This document shows positions 1-8,775 of a DNA stretch of 64,000 nt, in pieces. The translations under genes were made by a program, and so were the position numbers. The DNA is taken from NCBI RefSeq assembly GCF_001423585.1, contig NZ_LMOP01000009.1, positions 26,771-90,770 of the forward strand, given 5' to 3'. The DNA comes from Xanthomonas sp. Leaf148. GTDB taxonomy: Bacteria > Pseudomonadota > Gammaproteobacteria > Xanthomonadales > Xanthomonadaceae. The notes under the pieces were generated by a model that was not told the DNA's origin, ran no database searches, and saw only the letters and a program-made list of their open reading frames with translations. The number at the start of each line of letters is the position of its first letter. Within the stretch, counting starts at the first letter, position 1.

Positions 1-13
1 AGTTTTGTTAGCT
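1..13. repeat. Right end of a ~130-bp MITE-like element (partial copy)
   Basis: The window opens with GTTTTGTTAGC, the same right terminus that closes the two full copies at 5384-5514 and 27604-27733. Only this end is inside the window, so membership of the family is inferred from about a dozen matching bases. Confidence 0.45.
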
Positions 14-81
14 GCTCTAAGTGGGGAATGAGATGCTGGTACGCAGCGCAGGCACCACGCGCAGCGCGGCAAATCAGCCGC

Positions 82-1173
82 TTACTTGCTCATGCAGCGC
101 GTCCAACGCGCGTTGACCCGCTGCGCAAACCAGGCGGTAGTCAGCGTACGGGTGATCTTGGGGCTGTCCAGGGTGATGCCCGGCAGCACCGCGCGCGGCA
201 AGGCCTTGCCGGCGCTGCGCTCGGCCAGCGCGAACACTTGGCGATACAGCGCGCTTTGTTCGAACTCCAGCGTGTTGCCGGCTTCCAGCGCACTGCGGAT
301 CTGGCGGTCGCTCAGCGCCAGCTGGCTGCCCAGCGAGCGCACCGCGCGCTCGGTGCCGCCGGGTGACTCCAGGCTGGCGCCGGGCGCGAGCAGGTCGCCG
401 TCCAGTGCGAGCGCGATGCCGCTGGCCTTGCTCAGTGCGGCCTGAAACGCGGCATTGCGGCTGGCATACCAACCGGCGTTGAAGTCGGCAAAGCGATACA
501 GCAGCGCATCGTAGGTCGTAGGGTAGCCCAGCAGATGGGTGGTGCCGAACCACAGCCCGCCACGGCGGCTGAACACCTCGTGGCGGACCGAGCTGTCGGG
601 CGGATACGGGTAGCGCGCGGCATGTTGTTCGGCGAAGGCGATGCTCACCTGCATCGGCCCGGCGGTATGCACCGGATTGAGCCCGTCGAACAGGCGCGCG
701 CCCAGCGGCACGCTGCCGGTGAAGTCTTCGAAGATGTGGCTCAGTTCCTGCTCGGTACGCGCCGCAGCGATACGGGTGGCGTAACTGCGGCCATCCGGCG
801 AGGTGATGCGCAGGGCCGCATCGACCATGAAAGCCGGGATGTGGTGCGCACTGGCGCGGCGGTCGATTTCCGCGCGCGAGATCTTGCCCAGGTTGGGCAC
901 CGCGGGGTTTGCCTGGTAAGTCGATTCCTGCTCGGTCACCGCCAGCACGGCGCAGATGTGCTCGGCGCTGGTGTCCAGTGCCTGCGACGATAGCGCGACA
1001 TACACATCGTTGGCCCAGTCGCTGCGATCGGACAGGTTGGCCGGCAGGCGCCGTACGATATCGGCCTTGACCGCCTCCGGCGAGCGCTGCGGCGCACGCG
1101 GCGCCTGGGTGGCGCAGGCCGACAGCAGCGCGATGGCGATCAGGGTGAGCAGGCGGGGCAGGGGCAAGGTCAC
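82..1173 (-). CDS. DUF1615 family lipoprotein
   Basis: A 363-residue exported lipoprotein. The N-terminus has a hydrophobic stretch ending in the lipobox LLSAC (Cys at about residue 20), so it should be lipidated and held in the cell envelope. The rest matches the DUF1615 family as I recall it, for example the segment AVTEQESTYQANP near residue 80 and GPMQVSIAFAEQHA near residue 170. The EQES and GPMQVS segments resemble the pattern of lytic transglycosylase-like folds (catalytic Glu followed by a GxMQ motif), but that is inference and no enzyme activity is established. It stands alone, with an untranslated gap of about 650 bp before the divergent GGDEF gene. Confidence 0.85.
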   Translation of the reverse strand: MTLPLPRLLTLIAIALLSACATQAPRAPQRSPEAVKADIVRRLPANLSDRSDWANDVYVALSSQALDTSAEHICAVLAVTEQESTYQANPAVPNLGKISRAEIDRRASAHHIPAFMVDAALRITSPDGRSYATRIAAARTEQELSHIFEDFTGSVPLGARLFDGLNPVHTAGPMQVSIAFAEQHAARYPYPPDSSVRHEVFSRRGGLWFGTTHLLGYPTTYDALLYRFADFNAGWYASRNAAFQAALSKASGIALALDGDLLAPGASLESPGGTERAVRSLGSQLALSDRQIRSALEAGNTLEFEQSALYRQVFALAERSAGKALPRAVLPGITLDSPKITRTLTTAWFAQRVNARWTRCMSK

Positions 1174-1821
1174 GGCGTCTCCAGACGATCAGGGGCGGCA
1201 GCTGCCGTGCCGGAGTTTACGTGGCCGCGCCGTGGCGTCCGTCATGTGGCTGCCAAGCGGCGGAAGGCCGCGTGCTGTGGCGTGGCCATCGTCGCCAGAC
1301 CGTGGCCGCCTGATCGTGGCGCCGGGTATGGCATCGGCATCGCGTGCGGCAGCAAGCCTGCATCGATCCCAAGCGCTCGTCCCGCATCCACTGCGGCCCA
1401 CGCAGCGCTTGCAGGCACGCAGCGCTGGCAGAACGGCCACCTGGGACTGCGCGTCGCAAACCAACAGCGCGCCCACTCGCAACGCCGTTGCATCCCGGGC
1501 GCCGAACGCCTGCCCGCTCGGCCTGCCGGCCACCGCGCGCGCCCAACTGCGTCATCCAGCTGATTCAAGACTTGCGCATCCCGGCCGATAACGGGCTCGA
1601 CCATCAAAAGCGATCACGGCGTCTGCCGTGTCCGCCGGTCACCCTTGCAGCCGTACGACATCGAGCGCGCGCATTGCCGCGCAGCTCACGCGATTCCACC
1701 GCTGTCCGACCACGGGAGTGCCTTCAGATGCCGCAGCAAACAGCTAGCCCCGGCCAGGTCAGGTGCAGTGCCGTGGAGAGCGTGCGCATGCAGTGTGGTC
1801 CACCCTCCCCGTGATACGCCG
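1174..1821. other. Intergenic region, no supported gene
   Basis: About 650 bp between two divergent genes. Open frames exist on both strands, but they overlap each other, lack ribosome binding sites and have low-complexity Arg/Ala-rich translations typical of high-GC shadow frames. It presumably contains the promoters of both flanking genes; I could not identify a specific site. Confidence 0.5.
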
Positions 1822-3696
1822 ATGAGCATGCCTGCGATGGTCTGGCGCCGCCTGCTCGCTGCGTGCTTGTTGTTGTCGTTCGGCGTTGTGGCCTGGGCAC
1901 AGCCGCAACCGTGGAAAGCCATCGAATTGGCCACGCTCGACGACCCGATGCGGGCGTTGCAGATGTCCCAGCGTGCGCTGCAACAGGCCCGCGTCGATGG
2001 CGACCGCGATGCGCAGTTCTGGGCGCTGTTGGCGCAGTCGCGCGTGTTGATCTCGCTGGAAAACAGCGAGGCGCGCCTGGCCGCGCTCACCGAGGCCCAC
2101 GGACTGTTGGACCAATTGCATGGCAATGTGGCGCAGGCGCAGTTGTGGCTGGACATCGTGCAGGCGCTCAGCGACGTGCGCGAAAACCCCAATCGCAGCA
2201 TGGTGGCGCGGCTGAACGGCTTACGTCAGCAGGCGCGCGCACTGCGGCGCAGCGATCTGTTGTGCGAAATCGAAGCGGTCGACATGTGGAGCATGCTGGC
2301 CTCCGGCAGCAGCGACGAGGCCTGGAGCGCCGCGCAGACCAGCTACCAATGCGCCGTGCGCGAACACCTGCTCAGCGTTGAGCTGGATGGCCTGACCCAG
2401 CTGGGGTCGTTGGCCAGCCGCGTCGCAGGCCGCGTGGCCGACGATAACGATGCGCAGGATTACCTGCAGCGCGCCCTGGCGCGCCTGCACGACCAACCGG
2501 CGCGCTTTCAGCGCAGCCTGATCGAATACGAATACGGTGCCACGCTGGCAGTGCAGCAACCCGCCGCCGCATTGCTGCACTTCCGGCGCGCGCTGGCGCT
2601 CAGCCGCGAGCTGGGCGATCAGGCCGGCGTGGCGGCAGCGCTGACCAGCGCCAGCGAAGCCTTGATCAAGACCGGCGATGCCGCAGCGGCGCTGGCGATG
2701 GCGCGCGAGGCGCTGCCGTTGATGCAGGCGCAGGGCAATATCGGCCGGGTGGCTGCCTGCCACGCCATCCTGTTACAGGCCTTGACCGCGCTGCAGTCGT
2801 CCAGCCTGGGCAGCGCGATCATCGCGGCCAAAGCGGCCGACGACCCGAACCTAACCTTGAGCGGGCGTGCGGAGTTGGTCGATGCCATCGCTCAGGCGCT
2901 GGCGGTGGAAGGGCGTTATGCGGAGGCCTACCAGGAGCTGCAGCGCGCCAACGCGCTGCGCGCGCAGAACCTTGACCGCCAGCGCGACACGGTGATGCTG
3001 CGGCTGCAGGCCCGCTATGAAGACGCGCGGCGCGAGGCGGAAAATGCCGAGTTGCGCCGACGCAGCGAAACCGCGCAGCTGGCATTGCAGGCGCGCGAAG
3101 CCGGTCAGCGCGCCTTGTGGATCGCGCTGTGCGCTGCGTGCCTGCTGCTGGTGGGTGCGTTGATCGTGCTGGCGTTTGTCGCACGCCATCGCCGACAACT
3201 CTCGCGGCTGGCCATGCGCGATGAGCTCACCGGCCTGCCGAACCGACGCGCCATCCGCGCCGAGGCGCAGCAACAGATCGACCATGCCCTGCGCACCCAC
3301 ACGCCCTGCATGCTGGCGCTGATCGACCTGGATCACTTCAAGCTGATCAACGATGTGCACGGCCATGCCAGCGGCGATGCGGTGCTCACCGCGTTGGCCA
3401 GTGCCTCGCTGCTGGCGTTGCGCGCCCAGGATCGCCTGGGCCGGCTGGGCGGCGAAGAATTCCTGCTGGTGCTGCCGGGCTGCGGCGCGGACGAAATTCC
3501 GGCGGTGTTCGCGCGCTTGCGCAATGCGGTGGCTGCGATCGAGATCCCTGGCTTGCCCGCAGAACAGCCGGTGCGGTTCTGCCTGGGCGCGGTGAGCGTG
3601 ACCCCGGCGGCAGGACTGGACGTGCTGTTGAGCCAGGCCGATCTGGCGCTGTATGCCGCCAAGACTGCCGGGCGCGATCAATGGGCGGTGTGCTGA
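1822..3696 (+). CDS. Membrane-anchored diguanylate cyclase with TPR-like sensor region
   Basis: A 624-residue protein. Residues 1-25 form a signal peptide (AWAQPQP cleavage region). A long Ala/Leu-rich helical region of TPR type follows (roughly 30-400), then a coiled coil, a transmembrane segment at about 430-453 (ALWIALCAACLLLVGALIV) and a C-terminal GGDEF domain. The active-site motif is GGEEF (about 543-547), and an RxxD inhibitory site (RAQD) lies exactly five residues before it, so this should be an active, product-inhibited c-di-GMP synthase whose sensor is periplasmic. The frame is open further upstream, but ATG at 1822 is followed directly by the signal peptide and is the best start. 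The signal sensed is unknown. Confidence 0.9.
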   Translation: MSMPAMVWRRLLAACLLLSFGVVAWAQPQPWKAIELATLDDPMRALQMSQRALQQARVDGDRDAQFWALLAQSRVLISLENSEARLAALTEAHGLLDQLHGNVAQAQLWLDIVQALSDVRENPNRSMVARLNGLRQQARALRRSDLLCEIEAVDMWSMLASGSSDEAWSAAQTSYQCAVREHLLSVELDGLTQLGSLASRVAGRVADDNDAQDYLQRALARLHDQPARFQRSLIEYEYGATLAVQQPAAALLHFRRALALSRELGDQAGVAAALTSASEALIKTGDAAAALAMAREALPLMQAQGNIGRVAACHAILLQALTALQSSSLGSAIIAAKAADDPNLTLSGRAELVDAIAQALAVEGRYAEAYQELQRANALRAQNLDRQRDTVMLRLQARYEDARREAENAELRRRSETAQLALQAREAGQRALWIALCAACLLLVGALIVLAFVARHRRQLSRLAMRDELTGLPNRRAIRAEAQQQIDHALRTHTPCMLALIDLDHFKLINDVHGHASGDAVLTALASASLLALRAQDRLGRLGGEEFLLVLPGCGADEIPAVFARLRNAVAAIEIPGLPAEQPVRFCLGAVSVTPAAGLDVLLSQADLALYAAKTAGRDQWAVC

Positions 3697-3812
3697 GCCT
3701 GCGGCGCACCGTTTGAATCTGCGCTGCGACAATTAGGTAACGCTACGGCACAATCCAGGCGTGACGACGGCATGCCGTCCCTCTGAACCGATCGAGCGAA
3801 GCCGAAGACCGC

Positions 3813-4292
3813 GTGCGAACCGATAGCCGCCTTTCCCGCATGTTGCATGTGCTGTTGCACATGGCCAGAAGCGCGCAACCGATGACCTCCGAGCAGATCG
3901 CCAGCATGCTGGCGACCAATGCGGTAGTGGTGCGCCGGACCATGGCCGGGTTGCGCAGCGCCGGTTACGTGCAATCGAGCAAGGGACACAACGGGGGGTG
4001 GCAGATCGCCTGCGATCTGGCCCAGGTGACGCTGCTGGATGTGCATCGCGCAGTCGGCGGCCCGCATCTGTTCGCGATCGGCGCCGATCATCCCAACCCG
4101 CAGTGCGCGGTGGAGCGCGTGGTCAACGCAGCGATTGCCGATGCACTGGCCGAAGCCGAGGCATTGCTGCTGCAGCGCCTGGGCAGCGTGACCCTGGCCG
4201 CACTGGCCAGCGAGTTCGACAGCCTGTGCAGCGCTGGCGCGCCACCTGCCGGTAAGGCCACCGGTAAGCGCAAGCGCACGCAGCAGCACTGA
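3813..4292 (+). CDS. Rrf2 family transcriptional regulator
   Basis: A 159-residue regulator with a GTG start. The winged helix-turn-helix of the Rrf2/BadM family is recognisable: RLSRMLHVLLHMA at the start, SEQIASMLATNAVVVRRTM as recognition region, and the wing GHNGGWQIA. The three-Cys Fe-S cluster pattern of IscR/NsrR is absent; single cysteines occur at IAC, PQC and SLC. It therefore resembles the thiol-responsive branch (such as HypR) more than the Fe-S branch; this is inference. It lies 111 bp upstream of a thioredoxin-reductase-like flavoenzyme on the same strand, and a palindrome between them is a likely operator. A redox-responsive role controlling the neighbour is the simplest reading. 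The C-terminus is Lys/Arg-rich. Confidence 0.85.
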   Translation: MRTDSRLSRMLHVLLHMARSAQPMTSEQIASMLATNAVVVRRTMAGLRSAGYVQSSKGHNGGWQIACDLAQVTLLDVHRAVGGPHLFAIGADHPNPQCAVERVVNAAIADALAEAEALLLQRLGSVTLAALASEFDSLCSAGAPPAGKATGKRKRTQQH

Positions 4293-4358
4293 AGCACTGA
4301 AGCACGGCAGCAGTGTGTCGCGCATCGGTGTATGCGGTAGTGAGTCGCTTGTCTTTTC

Positions 4359-4379
4359 ATGTAACATCTAAAAGTACAT
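4359..4379. promoter_or_regulatory. Candidate Rrf2 operator
   Basis: A 21-bp palindrome with arms ATGTA and TACAT around an 11-bp AT-rich centre. It sits 25 bp before the start of the flavoenzyme gene and directly after the Rrf2 gene, in an AT-rich stretch unlike its surroundings. Position and symmetry suit an Rrf2-type site, but binding is inferred. Confidence 0.45.
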
Positions 4380-4403
4380 AAAGAGATGCAGCGGAGATAC
4401 GCT

Positions 4404-5303
4404 ATGCAGCATGAGGTCATCATCATTGGAGGTAGTTACGCGGGGCTGTCGGCCGCACTGCAATTGGCGCGCGCGCGGCGCACCGTCCTGCTGGTGGACA
4501 GTGGCCAGCGACGCAACCGGTTTGCCGCCACCTCGCACGGCTTTCTGGGCCGCGATGGGGCATCGCCTGCGCAGATCGCCGATGAGGCGCGAACCCAGGT
4601 GCTCGCCTATCCCAGCGTGCGATGGGCCGATGGAACGGTGGCGCAGCTGCGTGGCCAGGCGGATGCATTCGAAGTCACGCTTGCCGACGGCAGCGTTCAC
4701 AGCGGGCGGCGGCTGATTCTGGCGATGGGCATGGTCGACCGTTTGCCTGCGCTTGCAGGCCTGGCAGAACGGTGGGGCCGGCAGGCGTTTGTGTGCCCGT
4801 ACTGTCATGGCTACGAGCTGCAGCAGGGACGCATCGGCGTCGTGGCGACAACGGCGTTTGCCGCGCACCAGGCCAGCATGTTGCCGGATTGGGGCGCAAC
4901 CCAGTTGTTTTTGAACGACACGCTCGTGCTGGATCAGGCCCAACACGCGCAACTTCAGGCGCGCGGCGTGCAGTTGGTGAACGGCGCGGTGACGGCGCTG
5001 CAAGGCGAGGGCGACACGCTTGAATTGGTACTGCGAGACGGACAGACCTTTGCGCTGGACGGGGTGTTCATCACCCCGCAGACCGAGATCAGTCCGTTGG
5101 TGGCACAGCTCGGATGCGGTACCAGCGACGGGCCATTGGGCAGCCATCTTGCCGTGGACGCGATGCAAGCCACCACCGTGCCGGGAGTGTTTGGCTGCGG
5201 CGACATCGCCAGCCCGGCGGCATCGGTGGCATTTGCTGTTGCCAGCGGCGCCATGGCCGGTGGTGCGACCCATCGCACGCTGATGTTCGGTTTGCGCCAC
5301 TGA
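4404..5303 (+). CDS. Thioredoxin-reductase-like NAD(P)/FAD oxidoreductase
   Basis: A 299-residue flavoprotein. The FAD-binding dinucleotide fold opens the protein (IIIGGSYAGLSAALQLARA), and the C-terminal FAD motif is GVFGCGDIASPA. The redox-active disulfide is CPYC in the context CPYCHGYE near residue 130, the place of CATC in thioredoxin reductase. The motif and compact size match the TrxR-like subfamily that includes disulfide oxidases such as HlmI/GliT, so the substrate need not be thioredoxin. An in-frame ATG lies six codons upstream (4386), but ATG 4404 has GGAG seven bases before it and begins right at the flavin motif, so I chose 4404. It follows an Rrf2 regulator gene and the candidate operator, suggesting redox or thiol-stress control. 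Confidence 0.88.
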   Translation: MQHEVIIIGGSYAGLSAALQLARARRTVLLVDSGQRRNRFAATSHGFLGRDGASPAQIADEARTQVLAYPSVRWADGTVAQLRGQADAFEVTLADGSVHSGRRLILAMGMVDRLPALAGLAERWGRQAFVCPYCHGYELQQGRIGVVATTAFAAHQASMLPDWGATQLFLNDTLVLDQAQHAQLQARGVQLVNGAVTALQGEGDTLELVLRDGQTFALDGVFITPQTEISPLVAQLGCGTSDGPLGSHLAVDAMQATTVPGVFGCGDIASPAASVAFAVASGAMAGGATHRTLMFGLRH

Positions 5304-5383
5304 TCGCTAACGCGGCCATCGGTCAACTGCGCAGGCCGTGCTGACCTGCGCGGCAACCGATGGCCGCAGGTGTTCTTGGATCA

Positions 5384-5514
5384 GCCAACAAACCGACTGT
5401 GCTCACCGCCAGGCGGGTGCGGCCGGTGCTCGGTGCGGCATGTACGACTCGTACACTCCGGTTCCTCCGCGCCGTCCCCACCCGCCTGACGACTGCTCGC
5501 TAGGTTTTGTCAGC
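5384..5514. repeat. MITE-like element, copy A (131 bp)
   Basis: Begins GCCAACAAACCG and ends GTTTTGTCAGC, imperfect inverted termini. The interior holds a second imperfect palindrome (CCAGGCGGGTGCGG against CCCCACCCGCCTGAC), so the whole could fold into one long hairpin. It aligns over its full length with 27604-27733 at clearly high identity. Confidence 0.75.
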
Positions 5515-5519
5515 CACTC

Positions 5520-6062
5520 TTAGCGGGATTCGCGCAGCGGAATCTTGTGCTCGGTGGAATACGCGCGCTGTGCGGTATTCAAGGCTTCCATATCGATGTT
5601 GAGCTGAGTGGAGACCGCTTCCAGATCCTTGGCCAACGGCTCCAGTTCGGCGTTGGTGTAGCCATTGGGCAACGCGGCGACGCGCTCCAGCGCGGCCATC
5701 ATCGCGTCGGCGCTCTTGAGATACGCCGACAGTTTGGTGTCCAGGTCCTTGGCGTTGTCCGGCACGCCCGAGGCCATGGCGGTATTGGCCTGCGCATTGG
5801 CAGCCAATGCCTTGCGCTGGCTGCCCAGTGCGGTCTTGTAGCTGTCCAGCGGCTTGTGCGCGACGGCATCGGTGATCAGGCTCTGCCCGCGATCGCCCGA
5901 CACCCACGGGTCGATGATGGTCACGGCGCCGTTCCAGACCGACACGTTGTGCAGCAGGTAATCGCTGGAAGAGAGCTTGGATGCGCCGGACGTGGCGCCG
6001 CCGCCGCACGCCGAAAGCAGCAGGCCGAGAGAGACAAGCAAAAGGGTGGTGAACGTCTTCAA
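5520..6062 (-). CDS. Lipoprotein of unknown function
   Basis: A 180-residue predicted lipoprotein. The signal sequence TLLLVSLGLLLSAC ends in a clear lipobox, and the mature protein begins CGGGATSGASK. The remainder is Ala-rich and helical (KTALGSQRKALAANAQANTAM; SAYLKSADAMMAALERVAAL), suggesting a helical bundle in the periplasm. I do not recognise a named family with certainty; a link to YiiG/DUF3829-type proteins is possible. The frame is open for 61 codons upstream, but TTG at 6062 has AAGGA six to seven bases before it and starts immediately at the signal peptide, so TTG is the chosen start. Its stop codon lies just beyond a MITE-like element. Confidence 0.75.
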   Translation of the reverse strand: MKTFTTLLLVSLGLLLSACGGGATSGASKLSSSDYLLHNVSVWNGAVTIIDPWVSGDRGQSLITDAVAHKPLDSYKTALGSQRKALAANAQANTAMASGVPDNAKDLDTKLSAYLKSADAMMAALERVAALPNGYTNAELEPLAKDLEAVSTQLNIDMEALNTAQRAYSTEHKIPLRESR

Positions 6063-6370
6063 AGGGAGATCCTTGATACAACGCGGTTGCCATGCAGTGG
6101 CAAACCCGCAGTAACTCAAGGAAGCGTCCGGACATCGGCATCGCGGTGTTGCAGGCCATCTTCCTTGAGACGAATGCAGCGTGGTGCGTTCCATGCACGC
6201 GGTCGCGTGCGCTGCGCCATCAGTATAGCGGCACACCTTGTGCAAGCGCGTTGTAACGACAGGTCAGTGGCGGCGCGTATCGCTGCCAACACGCACAGAC
6301 AACCGTCAACGGACGCGTCGCTTGCGCTGCCCCACGTACACTGCGCACCCCGCACATCTCTGGAATCAGG

Positions 6371-6700
6371 GTGAAAAAGCGTCGCACTGTCTCGCCACCG
6401 GCGCCCACGCGTGCGGACTCGACCATCCAGACATGGCTGGTGCGCGCAGTGGTGCTGGCGGTGGCGAGCGCTTGTGTTGGACGGCTTTGGCTGCTGCTGG
6501 ATGCGGTCTTCAAGCAGCGCTATGTCAGCGTCCTCCGCGGTCGCCCGACCAGGATCTTTTATGCCGACAGCGATCCGCAGCGGTTCTGGATATCCATCGG
6601 CTGGGATGCCGCGCTGACCGGCACGCTGTTGGCACTTATCGTCTGGTTCGCTTACGCGGGCTGGAAGTCGCACCGCCGTCAACGCCGGCGAGCGCGGTGA
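6371..6700 (+). CDS. Small two-helix membrane protein, function unknown
   Basis: A 109-residue protein with a GTG start. It has a basic N-terminus (MKKRR), a hydrophobic segment at about 22-47 (VRAVVLAVASACVGRLWLLL), a short loop, a second hydrophobic segment at about 77-97 (AALTGTLLALIVWFAYAG) and a strongly basic tail. This predicts two membrane helices with both ends in the cytoplasm. The ribosome binding site is weak. I do not recognise a family. Confidence 0.55.
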   Translation: MKKRRTVSPPAPTRADSTIQTWLVRAVVLAVASACVGRLWLLLDAVFKQRYVSVLRGRPTRIFYADSDPQRFWISIGWDAALTGTLLALIVWFAYAGWKSHRRQRRRAR

Positions 6701-6846
6701 TCGTCCCGCCAGCACGCGCCTGCGCGTGACGTGTCGGTTGCAGTGATGTGTTGCAGGGATGCATGCATCTGTTGGCGGTGGCAACCAATGCGGCACGCGA
6801 ACGCGGCAGGTGCGTTGCCGCAGCGCACACGTGCATGTCGCCGCCC

Positions 6847-7380
6847 TTAGGGCGTGCGTTGCCTGCGCGCAGGTGGTTGCGCGTCGCGTTTGGGCCAGAT
6901 GTCGTAGCTGTAGACAAATTGCTTCTGGTCGGCACCAGCGGTGGGATCGCAATGCCACGAGTTGGCAACGATGCCCGGCTCCAGCACCCCATCGACCTCC
7001 CGCACTGCTTGCGACTCGAATGCGCAGATAGGCCCATCGCGTGCGACGTCCCAATCTGCGCGCGCGGTCGGGCGCGCATGCTGCACCAGCACGATGTCGC
7101 TGCCATTGAAGTGATGGACCTGCGCGCCGTGCTCACGGTTGATGCTGAAGTAGCACGGGGCGTGCACGCCTAGTGGCAGCACCGCGTCGTCGCGCAACAC
7201 GGCGCATTTGCCATCGCGCTCGCCCAGCCGGATCAGTCGCCCCGCCAACGTTGCCGTGGTCACCGGATACCGCGTGGTGACCTCCGACATGGGCTGTGCC
7301 GGCGCAGTCTGCGCACAGGCCGGCGCGCACAGCGCCATCAACAACGCGGCCAAAGAGAAAGTACCGAGGTGAGTGCGCAT
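6847..7380 (-). CDS. Exported protein of unknown function
   Basis: A 177-residue protein with a clear signal peptide (GTFSLAALLMALCAPACA, cleavage at ACAQ). The mature part has four cysteines (GKCAV, APCYF, PICAF, WHCDP), compatible with two disulfides in the periplasm. The short segment HFNGSDIVLVQHARP and the ending YDIWPKRDAQ are distinctive, but I recognise no family. Start ATG 7380 precedes the signal peptide; a longer frame upstream has no export signal. It is transcribed in the same direction as the methyltransferase gene that ends upstream (7447), separated by 66 bp, so co-transcription is possible. Confidence 0.7.
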   Translation of the reverse strand: MRTHLGTFSLAALLMALCAPACAQTAPAQPMSEVTTRYPVTTATLAGRLIRLGERDGKCAVLRDDAVLPLGVHAPCYFSINREHGAQVHHFNGSDIVLVQHARPTARADWDVARDGPICAFESQAVREVDGVLEPGIVANSWHCDPTAGADQKQFVYSYDIWPKRDAQPPARRQRTP

Positions 7381-7446
7381 GCAACGTCCGTGTTGAGGGC
7401 GGTGCAGTATCGCAGATCCGCCCGGCGGCAATGCCGGGCGAGGAGA

Positions 7447-8298
7447 CTAGCGCCGCACAGGCAGGGTGGCGAGCACGCCATCCAGCGCGAGTTGGGCGGC
7501 GAAGCCGGCCTTGGTCAGTCGCTTGGCCACTTCATTGGGCACATCGCGCCCGCTGGTGAGTTTGTTGGGTGCGCCGGTGTAATGAAACAGCCGCCCGCCA
7601 CGGCGCATCACGCGCGCCAGGTGATCGTAGAACACCTGCGAATACAGCTCGCCGGCAATACCGAAACGCGGCGGGTCGTGCAGGATGGCGTCGACCGAAT
7701 CGTCCGCCAGCATGGCGATCTGCTGCGACACGTCGGCATGCGTGAGGTGCAGGCGCCCGCCGGCATCGGCCGCCTCCGGATTCGGCGACCAGGGGTTGAG
7801 CGTGCGTAACCACAGCACGTCGGCGTTCTTTTCGAAGGAAAGCAACTGCGCCACGCCGTCTTCCAGCGCGCAGGCCGCGAAATACCCAAGGCCGCCGCAG
7901 GTGTCCAGCACGATCTTGCCGCGCGGGTTCACCAGCGCCACCTTGCGGCGCGCATCCTCGAACGGCGAGATCTGCGCAGACGGCAGCATCTTGATGCCAT
8001 CGATCTCGAAGGTGGGCGCCCCCCATTCGGTGGGCACCAGTTTGATCAGCGCACTGCCAAAGCGCGAGATCGGCGCGAAATCATCGCCTCCCCAGAAATA
8101 CACCGTGCGGTCTTTGAGCTTGCCCGGATAGGGGAAGCCCATGCCGCGCCACTGCCAAGTCTGTGCATCGAGCTGCACGCTATCGCTGCTGCGGCCCAGA
8201 TCCAGCGACCCGGTCCACGTGGCGAGACCGGCGCTGCGTGCTGCCAGCAGCGCCTGGGCATCGGGAAGGGTGAGCAACGGTCCGGAATAGTGGGTCAC
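7447..8298 (-). CDS. Class I SAM-dependent methyltransferase, archaeal-type motifs
   Basis: About 283 residues. The second half is a Rossmann methyltransferase: KIVLDTCGGLGYFAACAL is the SAM-binding motif I (a variant of DxGxGxG), and DAILHDPPRFGIAGELYSQ is motif IV, with DPPRF in place of NPPY. GGRLFHYTGAPN follows. The DPPRF-AGELYS-FHYTG series resembles what I recall of a family described as predicted archaeal methyltransferases (COG2521). The substrate is unknown. The start is uncertain: GTG 8298 (VTHYSG), ATG 8367 and GTG 8385 are all in frame without a good ribosome binding site; I chose the one nearest the conserved region. Confidence 0.8.
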   Translation of the reverse strand: MTHYSGPLLTLPDAQALLAARSAGLATWTGSLDLGRSSDSVQLDAQTWQWRGMGFPYPGKLKDRTVYFWGGDDFAPISRFGSALIKLVPTEWGAPTFEIDGIKMLPSAQISPFEDARRKVALVNPRGKIVLDTCGGLGYFAACALEDGVAQLLSFEKNADVLWLRTLNPWSPNPEAADAGGRLHLTHADVSQQIAMLADDSVDAILHDPPRFGIAGELYSQVFYDHLARVMRRGGRLFHYTGAPNKLTSGRDVPNEVAKRLTKAGFAAQLALDGVLATLPVRR

Positions 8299-8775
8299 GT
8301 GGTCGCTATGTTGTCGCTTGCCGCCGATGGCGGCGTGTCGAATGAAGAGAGGATAGGCGCAAGGCATCGTAACCGACGGCGCCACGAGTTAAAAACGCGA
8401 TGAAGCATGCGCGATGCAGCCCCACGGTTGCCGGCGCTGACCGGGGCGCGGGCGACACATGCGCCCGGCTTGGCCCAGCGATGACGGCTCCGGCTTGCGA
8501 TGACGGCCGTCGCGCGCAAGGACCTCGCGCCTGCGCAGCCCTGGCGCGAACTCCGCCCAGGATCTGTGGAACGTGGTCTTGCCAGCAGACCGCTGTCTGT
8601 CTGGCCGCGAGGTGCGGTGCGACGCATGAGCCAGGGGTGTTGGCAGGATCGAGCTTGGAGGCGTTGTGAGCCGGTCGCGGGATCCTCCGGCCAGCAGGCT
8701 GCAGTCGCACTGCATAATGCGTCCGTTCCCCGCGCTCCTTCCGCGAGGGGTGTCATCGAATTCAAGAGGCGCGTG

